Made by a program: the position numbers and the translations under genes. The notes beneath the pieces were generated by a model, which saw only the letters and a program-made list of their open reading frames with translations, was not told the DNA's origin and ran no database searches. Shown here piece after piece: positions 44,211 through 52,554 of a stretch of DNA of 64,000 bases. Source of the DNA: Cycloclasticus pugetii PS-1 (GTDB lineage: Bacteria > Pseudomonadota > Gammaproteobacteria > Methylococcales > Cycloclasticaceae); assembly GCF_000384415.1 (NCBI RefSeq), contig NZ_ARVU01000001.1:310001-374000 (forward strand), given 5' to 3'. The first letter of the stretch is position 1; each line of letters opens with the position of its first letter.

Positions 44211-45623
44211 ATGTTAGCACTTGAGCTTGACCCTGTATTACTGGCGCGTATTCAATTCGCCTTCACGATTAGTTTTCACATTGTTTTTCCGGCATTCACG
44301 ATTGGCTTAGCAAGTTGGCTTGCTGTTGTTGAGGGGCTGTATCTGAAAACAGGCAAAAATGTTTATAGAGAAATCTACAAAATGTGGATTAAGATTTTTG
44401 CGGTGTGCTTTGGGATGGGTGTTGTCTCGGGTGTTGTGATGTCCTATCAGTTTGGTACTAACTGGTCTGTTTTTTCCGATAAAGTTGGCAATGTTATTGG
44501 GCCGCTTCTAGGCTACGAAGTGCTAACAGCGTTCTTTTTGGAAGCATCTTTTCTTGGCATTATGCTTTTTGGTTGGGGCCGTGTGAGCAAGAAAATGCAT
44601 TTTGTTTCCACCTTAATTGTAGCTTTTGGCACGCTTGTTTCCGCGTTTTGGATTTTGTCAGCTAATAGTTGGATGCAAACCCCTCAGGGTTTTGAAGTAA
44701 GGGCCGATGGTTTGCTGTATGCCACAAATTGGATGGAAGTTATTTTTAACCCATCTTTCCCTGTGCGTTTTCTTCATATGGTAACAGCAGCCTATCTGAC
44801 AACCGCTTTTGTTGTAGGCGGGGTTGGAGCCTATTATTTATGGCGAAAAATCCATGTTGAACACGCTAAAGTGATGTTTTCTATGGCGATGCTGATGGCG
44901 GTTTTTGTTGCGCCAACCCAGTTGTTTATAGGCCATGCACATGGTGAAAACACAATGGAATATCAACCTATCAAGGTGGCTGCGATGGAGGGAAACTGGG
45001 AGCGTGGCAGCAATAAACCGCTGTACCTTTTTGGCATACCGAATGAAGAAACCGAAAGTACAGATTATGGTATTACTATTCCTAACGGCGCTAGTTTGAT
45101 CCTAACAGGTTCTGCAGAGGGGGTTGTGCCTGGGTTGAAAGAGGTCGCAAAAGAAGATCGCCCTCCGGTGGCTATTGTGTTTTGGTCTTTCCGCGTTATG
45201 GTTGGCTTGGGTGTGGCAATGATACTAACGGGTATTTTGGCTGCCATTTTATATTTCAGAAAACGCTTGTTTGATGTTAAGTCCTTTCAATTATGGTGCA
45301 TGGCAATGATGCCAAGCGGGTTTATAGCATTGTTAGCTGGTTGGTTTGTAACGGAGGTTGGGCGCCAACCCTTTACCGTATATGGTGTTGTGAGAACGGC
45401 GGAGAGTATTTCTCCAGTTATCGCAGAACAACTGGCCTTGAGCTTAGGTATTTTTGTTGTGGCTTATACGCTGATTTTTGGCACGGGTAGTTATTATATT
45501 TTGAAATTAATTGGCAAGGGGCCCAACCAAGATAAGTCGGGTAATGGCTATTATGAACACGGGCAAGAGGCGGTTGCACCTAATCTAGCCAGCAACATTG
45601 GAAAGGAGGGTAAAAATGTTTGA
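44211..45623 (+). CDS. cioA: Cytochrome bd-type quinol oxidase subunit I, cyanide-insensitive type
   Basis: 470 residues with nine or so membrane helices. SFHIVFPAFTIG carries the His ligand of haem b (H23); YEVLTAFFLEAS holds E103 and E111 of the proton/haem d region; GLGVAMI and WRLT-type helices follow. The Q loop is short, as in the CioA group rather than E. coli CydA. It reduces oxygen to water using quinol without proton pumping. It starts 248 bp from a Fur palindrome and overlaps cioB by 8 bases. Confidence 0.9.
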   Translation: MLALELDPVLLARIQFAFTISFHIVFPAFTIGLASWLAVVEGLYLKTGKNVYREIYKMWIKIFAVCFGMGVVSGVVMSYQFGTNWSVFSDKVGNVIGPLLGYEVLTAFFLEASFLGIMLFGWGRVSKKMHFVSTLIVAFGTLVSAFWILSANSWMQTPQGFEVRADGLLYATNWMEVIFNPSFPVRFLHMVTAAYLTTAFVVGGVGAYYLWRKIHVEHAKVMFSMAMLMAVFVAPTQLFIGHAHGENTMEYQPIKVAAMEGNWERGSNKPLYLFGIPNEETESTDYGITIPNGASLILTGSAEGVVPGLKEVAKEDRPPVAIVFWSFRVMVGLGVAMILTGILAAILYFRKRLFDVKSFQLWCMAMMPSGFIALLAGWFVTEVGRQPFTVYGVVRTAESISPVIAEQLALSLGIFVVAYTLIFGTGSYYILKLIGKGPNQDKSGNGYYEHGQEAVAPNLASNIGKEGKNV

Positions 45624-46635
45624 TTTATCACCATGGCTAGACCTACCTTTAATATGGGGCGCTTTAATCGCAACAGCTGTTTTTATATATGTCTTGTTGG
45701 ATGGCTTTGATTTGGGCTGTGGCATATTATTTCCATTTGCGCCTAGCGATAAATGCCGTAGCAAAATAATGAATTCGATCGCGCCGTTTTGGGATGGTAA
45801 CGAAACGTGGCTTGTTCTTGGTGGCGGCGGTCTTTTTGCGGCTTTTCCAGTTGCGTATGCGATAGTGATGCCGGCACTTTATTTACCCGTTATTTTAATG
45901 CTGATAGGGCTCATTTTTCGTGGTGTCGCCTTTGAATTTCGTTTTAAAACGGAGGGAAGAGACCGCAAACTATGGGATGTGTCTTTCCACGTTGGCTCGT
46001 TATTGGCTGCGTTTATGCAGGGCGTAATTTTGGGTAATTTTGTACAAGGCTTTGAGGTTGTTGAGCGAAGTTTTGCCGGTGGTCCGCTTGACTGGGCTAA
46101 TGGGTTTGCAGTAGTAACAGGTATTTCGCTAGTGTTTGGCTATGCGCTGATTGGCGCAACATGGCTCATATGGAAATGTGAGGATGATACCCAGCGCTGG
46201 GCACGTGCTGTGGCGCGGTATGTTATCGGCTTTGTAGCATTGGCAATGGGCTTAGTGAGTTTGTGTATGCCATTTATTGACGAACGCATTCTGACGTTGT
46301 GGTTTTCTATGCCCAATATGTTTTTTCTGGCACCGGTTCCTATTATTACGTTTTGCGCTTTTGTTTTACTTTGGAAAGACTTACATAGCGAGCGCGAGAT
46401 TCGTCCGTTTTTGCTCACCATCTTCATATTTTTACTCGGTTATGTGGGGCTAGGTATCAGCTTGTTTCCATGGATTGTTCCGTTTAGTTTTACCCTTTGG
46501 GATGCGGCCGCTGCCTCAACATCGCAATCATTCTTATTAGTTGGAACCGCGGTGTTTTTGCCCATTATTTTAGTGTATACAGGATATAGTTATTACATAT
46601 TTAGGGGTAAAGCTGATGATAAAGCCATGTATTAA
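45616..46635 (+). CDS. cioB: Cytochrome bd-type quinol oxidase subunit II
   Basis: 339 residues from ATG 45616 (GGAGG about ten bases upstream); the frame extends to 45598 but the family starts MFDL. Hallmarks are YVLLDGFDLGCGILFPF and APFWDGNETWLVLGGG, and a loop FRFKTEGRDRKLWD, all of CydB/CioB. About eight helices. Overlaps cioA (stop at 45621-45623) and the next gene, which starts at 46616. Confidence 0.93.
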   Translation: MFDLSPWLDLPLIWGALIATAVFIYVLLDGFDLGCGILFPFAPSDKCRSKIMNSIAPFWDGNETWLVLGGGGLFAAFPVAYAIVMPALYLPVILMLIGLIFRGVAFEFRFKTEGRDRKLWDVSFHVGSLLAAFMQGVILGNFVQGFEVVERSFAGGPLDWANGFAVVTGISLVFGYALIGATWLIWKCEDDTQRWARAVARYVIGFVALAMGLVSLCMPFIDERILTLWFSMPNMFFLAPVPIITFCAFVLLWKDLHSEREIRPFLLTIFIFLLGYVGLGISLFPWIVPFSFTLWDAAAASTSQSFLLVGTAVFLPIILVYTGYSYYIFRGKADDKAMY

Positions 46636-47206
46636 AAGCGGGCTAATTGTTGCGTGTTTATTGTGTTATGCAGTCAGTTTTGCACAAGAGCCTGTCTTTT
46701 CTTATGTTGAGGAAGCAAGAGGCATTACCCAGCAATTTCAACAAACATTAAAGCAGGAATTACAGGCGGCGATTAAAACAGGTGGTTTAAAAAAAGCCGT
46801 CGATGTGTGTAGTCTTCGCGCACCTGAAATTGCAGAAAAAATGGCAGACGAAACAGGCTGGGCAATAGGGCGTACCTCGTTAAAAACACGTCATCAAAAC
46901 AACAAGCCCACAGCGCAAGAAAAGGCGGTTTTAGACGAGTTTGTAAGCAGGAAAAGTGCGGGTGAAGACCTTGCCGAAATGGAATGGTGGCAACAGCAGG
47001 GCACAAGCATAATGTATATGAAGGCAATTCCAATGCAGGGCTTGTGTTTAAGTTGCCATGGCATAACGGTAGAGACCTCACTTAAAAATCATATCAAGGA
47101 GCTCTACCCTCGCGATACCGCGATGGGCTTTAAAATAGGTGAGATTCGCGGAGCATTTAGCTTGCAAAAATATATAGAGTTAGCTAATGGACAAATTATT
47201 AAGTAA
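46616..47206 (+). CDS. DUF3365 (Tll0287-like) haem-c protein
   Basis: 196 residues with AGGGG eight bases before ATG 46616, inside the end of cioB. A signal peptide ends about residue 23 (SFA). A helical sensor-like domain (about 28-190) has VDVCSLRAPEIAEKMADETGW (in part) and LCLSCHG (C-x-x-C-H) which binds c-type haem covalently in the periplasm. Tll0287-like proteins act as redox or gas sensors. Placement inside the cio operon suggests it monitors or feeds the oxidase; that is inference. Confidence 0.85.
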   Translation: MIKPCIKSGLIVACLLCYAVSFAQEPVFSYVEEARGITQQFQQTLKQELQAAIKTGGLKKAVDVCSLRAPEIAEKMADETGWAIGRTSLKTRHQNNKPTAQEKAVLDEFVSRKSAGEDLAEMEWWQQQGTSIMYMKAIPMQGLCLSCHGITVETSLKNHIKELYPRDTAMGFKIGEIRGAFSLQKYIELANGQIIK

Positions 47207-47318
47207 ATATTTATCGCCTAAACAAAAACAATGGGCATGGTTTGTGATTCTTTGGTGCTTTGGTTTGTTCTGTGTCATGAGTATGGGCGCGGTGATCAAA
47301 TTTATTATGAACATTTAG
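47187..47318 (+). CDS. Single-helix small subunit, DUF2474/CydX-like
   Basis: 43 residues, starting ATG 47187 inside the DUF3365 gene and ending TAG 47316-47318. The sequence has a basic N-terminus (KLLSKYLSPKQKQ) and one membrane helix (about 17-40, WAWFVILWCFGLFCVMSMGA). This matches the DUF2474 pattern found after cioAB and by analogy the CydX subunit of cytochrome bd. Position, size and hydrophobicity support it; overlap with the previous gene suggests coupling. Confidence 0.7.
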   Translation: MDKLLSKYLSPKQKQWAWFVILWCFGLFCVMSMGAVIKFIMNI

Positions 47319-47342
47319 TGTTATTTCATAACTTCAACATGT

Positions 47343-48560
47343 TTATAGGTCAAAAATACGTGTTGAAGAAAAGTAATCAAAGTTGAACTGAGTCAATTCA
47401 CCTGCTTGTTGCCCAGGCACGGGTAATAAACGGACGGTTAAAGGTTTATTTAAGGACAGAGACAACATCGCTGTGTCTCGCATTAACCCCTCAATTTTTT
47501 TCTGAGGTGTATTGCCACTAACAGGGATGACATCCAAGCCGGTACCGCCAACAGCTGCGCAAGCCAATAGCGTTGCGATATTAAAATTCTCACTGATAGC
47601 GTTTTGTGCGAGCACTGCATCTTCTAGTGGCAAAAGCATGACCGCACAGTAGCCGGCGCGATTAAAGTTAGCGGCATCCAAGCTTTGTTTGATTAAACCA
47701 ATGGCTGCCATTGTGCCGGGGCCACCAAAAGGTTCGTTTGTGAGCAGTTCCACAATACGACCAAAAGAACGAGGAATGCTTGGATAGGGTGATGGCGTCA
47801 TATCAATGCCGCGGTAGGTTATATTAGTGAGCGCGGCAGCTTCGGTTCCCAGCTGATCAAGCGTTGCTCCGAGGTGGTTAAACGTGGCTGTTAAGGACGG
47901 CTCTGCTAACCAGCGCTGTTCAGTATTATCAAAGGTTTCTAATAAGTCGACAAGGATATCTGCGGATTCGATAGCCATTGAAAAGGCGGTTGAGCTGTTT
48001 CCATCGTGCCAAGCGGCAGGAAAAAACGGGCTAAATGCTGGCATATTGGCGACCATGCAATAGCGTAAATTACCAAAACCGTCTTCTTTGATGGTTGAGT
48101 TATCCACCACGACTTGCGCTGCAGGTGGCAGGCAGTCTGTTTTGAGTCCATTTGCCTGATCGGCCAATTGTACGGAGGTAAATACCCAATCAGTTGCCTC
48201 AATGATGGCAGGGATTCCAGCCATAAGTTGTTTGATTAAGCTGTTTTCAGTGCTTGCCTCGTCAGTGCTTAAGCTTGCTCCAAGTGTCCCTAGGGCTACA
48301 TGTTTAAAGCCTGCTTGATTGGCAACTTGTTCGTACTGGCTGGCAAACAAGGCTAAATGCTCAGCGCTGGCGCCTTCGGGGAAAATTTTTTCGAGTGGTT
48401 GGCTGGCTAGGCGTAAACTTTGCACGGCAAAACCTGCGTCAGTAAATAACTTTTTAACCTGCAAGGCTTGTTTGCCGAGAGGTGCAATTTGTTGCTCCAT
48501 CTGTTGTTTGTCGGTATTGATTGGCAGTTCAGTGAAAAAGGTAAGGGCGCGAATTTCCAT
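47343..48560 (-). CDS. DUF711 (UPF0210-like) protein
   Basis: 405 residues without signal peptide or membrane helix. Signature patches are GIDMTPSPYP, FGGPGTMAAIG, VGGTGLDVIPVSGNTP (a glycine-rich loop typical of DUF711) and MRDTAMLSLSLNKPL. The family structure is known and resembles no defined enzyme; function is unknown. The gene lies alone, convergent with the cio operon, and no close partner gene indicates its role. Confidence 0.78.
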   Translation of the reverse strand: MEIRALTFFTELPINTDKQQMEQQIAPLGKQALQVKKLFTDAGFAVQSLRLASQPLEKIFPEGASAEHLALFASQYEQVANQAGFKHVALGTLGASLSTDEASTENSLIKQLMAGIPAIIEATDWVFTSVQLADQANGLKTDCLPPAAQVVVDNSTIKEDGFGNLRYCMVANMPAFSPFFPAAWHDGNSSTAFSMAIESADILVDLLETFDNTEQRWLAEPSLTATFNHLGATLDQLGTEAAALTNITYRGIDMTPSPYPSIPRSFGRIVELLTNEPFGGPGTMAAIGLIKQSLDAANFNRAGYCAVMLLPLEDAVLAQNAISENFNIATLLACAAVGGTGLDVIPVSGNTPQKKIEGLMRDTAMLSLSLNKPLTVRLLPVPGQQAGELTQFNFDYFSSTRIFDL

Positions 48561-48670
48561 CTGGTCTCCTGAGTAAAGCGTTGTGCAGCGATTAAATGTG
48601 TATTGGGAATCTTAATAGGTTGATAGTTAATATATCAGAACCGGTGAGTGCCAGTGCATAGCTAAAAAGA

Positions 48671-48779
48671 AACCCCTTCAGATGGTTTAGCAAATTTGTG
48701 TGTTTGCTGGCTGTTTTTAAGAGCGATGTGCTTGCAACGTGATGGTATCAATGGGTTTTAAAATGAAGGGGCTTTTTTT
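48671..48779 (+). ncRNA. Candidate small RNA ending in a Rho-independent terminator
   Basis: CCCCTTCA (48673-48680) is complementary to TGAAGGGG (48764-48771), followed by CTTTTTTTG. Inside lies AGCAAA...TTTGCT (48690-48709). There is no plus-strand gene upstream to be terminated, as the nearest gene (DUF711) runs the other way. The closing stem with a terminal T-run and an inner hairpin is the usual shape of a bacterial sRNA. No promoter could be fixed and no known RNA family is recognised. Confidence 0.4.
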
Positions 48780-49062
48780 GTGAATGAGAACATGCGTTTT
48801 TGAAATTAAAACCAAACAATAATGTCATTATTATTCAATAGGTTACGTTTTTATGGCACTGCTTGCCGATCATCTGCTTGTTCCGCAATATTTCTTTATC
48901 AGAAGGGTTTAACAAAAGAATTTCTAGTATTTTCTTTAATAAAGCGATGCAAGCCAATGATTTTTATTGCCTTTATTGTTTATTTAAATGTGTTTTCCAA
49001 TGGCCTCTATAAACCCTAGCTAAGTGTTTGTTCGTAAAGAAAGTATTTATGGAATGGGAAAC

Positions 49063-49092
49063 TTGACAGAGTGGTATTTTCATCCTTATAGT
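49063..49092 (+). promoter_or_regulatory. Promoter of the dcw cluster
   Basis: TTGACA (49063-49068) and TATAGT (49087-49092; or TTATAG one base earlier) are 17-18 bp apart. Transcription would start near 49098, inside the extended frame seen upstream of mraZ, which supports a later mraZ start. Confidence 0.75.
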
Positions 49093-49100
49093 GCAAAAAA

Positions 49101-49130
49101 GTGGGGTAAAGTGGTAGAAAAGGGAATAAA
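49101..49130 (+). promoter_or_regulatory. MraZ-binding repeats
   Basis: Three 10-bp repeats in register (GTGGGGTAAA, GTGGTAGAAA, AGGGAATAAA) between the promoter and mraZ fit the TGGG-N-spaced direct repeats that MraZ binds to repress its own operon. The repeat at 49055 (ATGGGA) may be a further, less regular copy. Confidence 0.65.
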
Positions 49131-49149
49131 TCAAATAAGGGGGCCGGTT

Positions 49150-49605
49150 TTGTTTAGAGGGGTTAATAACGTGACGTTGGATGCAAAGGGGCGATTGTCT
49201 ATCCCTACGCGTTATCGTGCGCAGTTGAAAACCTCTTGTGATGGGCAAATGATGATGACGGTTGATCGTGAACATAGTCTCTTATTATATCCCTTGCCGG
49301 TTTGGGAGGATATAGAACGAAAATTGATTAAATTGCCTACCCTAAATAAGCAAGCCAGACGTTTGCAGCGTTTATTAATTGGGCACGCAACCGAATGCGA
49401 ATTGGATGGGCAGGGCCGAGTGCTTGTGTCGCCACCCCTACGAGAATTTGCTGGACTGGATAAGAAAACAGTCATGATAGGACAGGGAAACAAGTTCGAA
49501 ATTTGGAATGAGCAGACATGGGTCACTAAGCGTGACATATGGTTTGAAGAGGAGAGTGCAGAAGACGGTGAGCTTTCACCTGAACTGGGAACCTTGTCGC
49601 TTTGA
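49150..49605 (+). CDS. mraZ: Transcriptional regulator MraZ
   Basis: 151 residues from a TTG start at 49150, with AAGGGGG nine bases upstream, giving the canonical N-terminus MFRGVNNVTLDAKGRLSIPTRYR (as LDAKGRLSIPTRYR). The second half repeats the AbrB-like fold (CELDGQGRVLVSPPLREFA). The longer frame starting at 49024 is excluded because the promoter lies inside it. MraZ forms a dodecameric ring and represses the dcw promoter. rsmH overlaps its stop. Confidence 0.9.
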   Translation: MFRGVNNVTLDAKGRLSIPTRYRAQLKTSCDGQMMMTVDREHSLLLYPLPVWEDIERKLIKLPTLNKQARRLQRLLIGHATECELDGQGRVLVSPPLREFAGLDKKTVMIGQGNKFEIWNEQTWVTKRDIWFEEESAEDGELSPELGTLSL

Positions 49606-50540
49606 TGTCTACTGGTGAATTACATAAGCCGGTTTTATTGGACGAAGCGATAGAGGGGCTGATACGACAAACTGATGGGGTTTATATCGATGGAACCTTT
49701 GGTCGTGGTGGTCATAGCGGGTCAATATTGCAGGTCTTGTCGCCTCAGGGGCGCTTATTGGCCATTGATAAGGATATGGATGCTGTGAACTCCCCCCAAG
49801 CACAAGCCTTATTAAAAGACGAACGATTTGAATTAGCGCACAGTAGTTTTGCACAGATGGAGCAATTGGCACAAGAACGGCATTGGGATGGCGCGGTTGA
49901 TGGTATTTTGCTAGACCTTGGTGTGTCGTCCCCTCAGTTAGATGTTGCAGAACGTGGCTTTAGTTTCATGAAAGATGGACCTTTAGATATGAGAATGGAT
50001 TCAACGCAGGGCGAGTCAGCAGCGCAATGGCTTTCTCATGTTGAAGAAGGCGAGCTGGTCAAAGTGCTAAGGGTGTATGGTGAGGAAAAGTTTGCTCGTA
50101 AAATTGCAGCAGAAATTGTTCTTCAGCGCAAGGAAACGGCGATTGAAACAACGGCTCAATTAGCGGCATTAATTGCAAATGTTGTGAAAAGGCGAGAACC
50201 CGGCAAACATCCTGCAACAAGAAGCTTTCAAGCCATTCGAATTAAAATTAACAAAGAACTCGATGACCTTGAGCAGGCCTTGGCAAGCTCATTGAGTATG
50301 TTGAAACAAGGCGGCCGCTTAGCCGTTATTAGCTTTCATTCGTTAGAAGACAGAATTGTGAAACGGTTTATACGTGAGCAGTCGCGTGGAGAGATCGTTC
50401 CTCGCCATCTTCCAATGCCGTTAGATGCTAAAAAGCCGGTGTTAAAAGTGGTGGGTAAGGCAATTAAAGCGTCTGCGAATGAAGTAGCGGGTAATGTCCG
50501 AAGTCGCAGCGCTGTATTACGTATTGCAGAGAAATTGTAA
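49605..50540 (+). CDS. rsmH: 16S rRNA (cytosine1402-N4)-methyltransferase
   Basis: 311 residues from ATG 49605 (TGATG overlap with mraZ; TTG 49602 is an alternative). SAM motif YIDGTFGRGGHSGSIL (about 27-42), VDGILLDLGVSSPQLD (about 98-113) and the C-terminal AVISFHSLEDRIVKRF identify MraW/RsmH. It methylates C1402 in the ribosomal P site. It ends in TAATG overlap with ftsL. Confidence 0.96.
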   Translation: MSTGELHKPVLLDEAIEGLIRQTDGVYIDGTFGRGGHSGSILQVLSPQGRLLAIDKDMDAVNSPQAQALLKDERFELAHSSFAQMEQLAQERHWDGAVDGILLDLGVSSPQLDVAERGFSFMKDGPLDMRMDSTQGESAAQWLSHVEEGELVKVLRVYGEEKFARKIAAEIVLQRKETAIETTAQLAALIANVVKRREPGKHPATRSFQAIRIKINKELDDLEQALASSLSMLKQGGRLAVISFHSLEDRIVKRFIREQSRGEIVPRHLPMPLDAKKPVLKVVGKAIKASANEVAGNVRSRSAVLRIAEKL

Positions 50541-50818
50541 TGGCAGATCAAAGTCTAGCAGGTATTACAGTGATTTTATTGGTGTTGGTGATGGTGTCGG
50601 CATTGGCCGTTGTGTACGTGAAATATGATGCGCGTTTAATGTTTAATCAGCTACAAAAAGAATTACGAGAACAGGATAGGTTGGGCGTTGAATGGAATCG
50701 TTTGCAGTTAGAGCAAAACACTTGGTCATCAAATAACCGAATAGAAAAACTAGCTCGTACAAAGTTAAATTTACAGGCGCCTACGTCGGCACAAATTGTT
50801 TACGTAAAAGTTAAATGA
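50540..50818 (+). CDS. ftsL: Cell division protein FtsL
   Basis: 92 residues: one membrane helix (about 8-26, ILLVLVMVSALAVVYVKY) and a periplasmic coiled coil, ending KLNLQAPTSAQIVYVKVK. The topology and position between rsmH and ftsI are diagnostic of FtsL, part of the FtsQLB divisome complex. It overlaps both neighbours. Confidence 0.92.
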   Translation: MADQSLAGITVILLVLVMVSALAVVYVKYDARLMFNQLQKELREQDRLGVEWNRLQLEQNTWSSNNRIEKLARTKLNLQAPTSAQIVYVKVK

Positions 50819-52554
50819 AGTATTCACATCAACAATCTAATAACACTGTGCAGAAGGTTATTGTGCCTGAGTTGGCGGGGCGTCGCCGATTTATTCTGGC
50901 GTGTTTTATGTTGATGATGTGCGTGCTGATTTATCGGGCAATTGATTTACAAGTATTAAATAATAGTTATTTGCAAAAGCGCGGAGAAGCGGTTCATTTG
51001 CGTGACATCAAATTACCTGCTTATCGTGGAAAAATTACAGATGTAGGTGGGCACGCGTTGGCCATTAGTGCACCAGTGAGTTCTGTTTGGGTGAACCCGC
51101 AAGAGTTGGAGCTGGGCACTAAAAAGAAAGAGTTTGCAAAGCTGCTTGGTTTGAAGGTTAGCGCACTTGATAAGAAGCTTAAAAAAGTAGCCTCGAGGCG
51201 GTTTGTGTATTTGCGTCGCCATATGGATCCACAGGTGACGGCAATGATTGATCAGTTGCAATTACCAGGGGTGTATTTACAAAAGGAATATAGGCGCTAT
51301 TACCCTGATGGCGAGGTGGCAGCACATCTTGTTGGCTTTACAAATATTGATGATGAAGGGCAAGAGGGCCTTGAATTAGCCTGGGATGAATCATTAAAAG
51401 GGTCAGCAGGTGCCGAGCGTGTGCTTCGTGATGGCAAACGCAGAATGGTAAAGCATGTTGATAACATACGTGCGCCTATTCCCGGTCAAGATATTCGGCT
51501 AACGATAGACCGGCGTTTGCAATATTTAGCATACCGAGAGTTAAAGGCGGCCGTCGCGCAGCAAAAGGCCACGTCTGGTTCATTAGTGTTGCTGAATGCT
51601 GAAACTGGCCAGTTGTTAGCAGTGGCAAACCAGCCTGCCTTTAATCCAAACGATCGTTCTAAGATTAAAGCGAGTCATGTTCGTAACAGAGCCTTTGTTG
51701 ATTTGTTCGAACCCGGTTCAACAATGAAGCCCTTTACCGTTGCGGCAGGCATGGAATCGGGTGTCTTTGATGCTTCTACCGTGATTGATACCAACCCCGG
51801 TTATATGCGAGTGGGACGTAGTCAAGTGCGGGATCACCGTAATTACGGTGAAATAGATTTAGCAACGCTACTACTTAAGTCAAGTAATGTGGCGTCAGCA
51901 AAAATTGCTTTGGGCATTCCTGGCGAAAAGTTATGGGGTATGTTGAATAGTTTAGGGTTTGGTCAGTCAGCAGGCCTTGGGTTTCCGGGAGAAGCTCGTG
52001 GCAAACTAGTTGGCTATGAGCAGTGGCGGCCGATTGAAACGGCGACCTTGTCATTTGGTTATGGTTTGTCTACCTCGGCATTGCAATTAGCACGTGCTTA
52101 TTCGGTTATTGCGAATGAAGGTGTTTTAGAGCCGATTTCGTTAGTGGTTGATGAAGCGGCTGCTGAAAGTGTACGGGTGATGAGTCCAACAGTTGCTAAC
52201 AGTGTGCGCAATATGATGCGCGGTGTGGTTACCAAAGCGGGTACAGCGCCCAGAGCAAAGGTGTACGGTTACTCGGTTGCCGGTAAAACAGGCACTGTAA
52301 AAAAAGCGATCGCCGGTGGCTACGCAGAAGATAAATACTTAGGTGTATTTGCAGGCATGGCGCCAGCTAGCGACCCAAAATTAGTAATGGTTGTGGTGAT
52401 AGATGAGCCAAAAGCAGGCGATTACTATGGTGGTTTAGTGGCCGCACCAGTATTTTCCAGAGTGATGTCTGGGGCGTTACGCTTAATGAATATTGCACCG
52501 GACAACCTCGATAAGGCAACCGTGTTTGCATCACTTGAAAGAGGTATTCAATGA
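50815..52554 (+). CDS. ftsI: Peptidoglycan transpeptidase FtsI (PBP3)
   Basis: 579 residues. A membrane helix (about 25-43) precedes the non-penicillin-binding domain (GHALAISAPVSSVWVNP) and the transpeptidase domain. The active-site motifs are S302 in PGSTMK, SSN at 356-358 and KTGT starting at K491. FtsI crosslinks septal peptidoglycan and works with FtsW, encoded downstream. ATGA overlap with ftsL and with murE. Confidence 0.96.
   Translation: MKYSHQQSNNTVQKVIVPELAGRRRFILACFMLMMCVLIYRAIDLQVLNNSYLQKRGEAVHLRDIKLPAYRGKITDVGGHALAISAPVSSVWVNPQELELGTKKKEFAKLLGLKVSALDKKLKKVASRRFVYLRRHMDPQVTAMIDQLQLPGVYLQKEYRRYYPDGEVAAHLVGFTNIDDEGQEGLELAWDESLKGSAGAERVLRDGKRRMVKHVDNIRAPIPGQDIRLTIDRRLQYLAYRELKAAVAQQKATSGSLVLLNAETGQLLAVANQPAFNPNDRSKIKASHVRNRAFVDLFEPGSTMKPFTVAAGMESGVFDASTVIDTNPGYMRVGRSQVRDHRNYGEIDLATLLLKSSNVASAKIALGIPGEKLWGMLNSLGFGQSAGLGFPGEARGKLVGYEQWRPIETATLSFGYGLSTSALQLARAYSVIANEGVLEPISLVVDEAAAESVRVMSPTVANSVRNMMRGVVTKAGTAPRAKVYGYSVAGKTGTVKKAIAGGYAEDKYLGVFAGMAPASDPKLVMVVVIDEPKAGDYYGGLVAAPVFSRVMSGALRLMNIAPDNLDKATVFASLERGIQ

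Noticed and set aside
48822-49019. 65-codon plus-strand frame upstream of mraZ
   Set aside because: No ribosome-binding site and no family match; A+T-rich intergenic sequence readily gives such frames.
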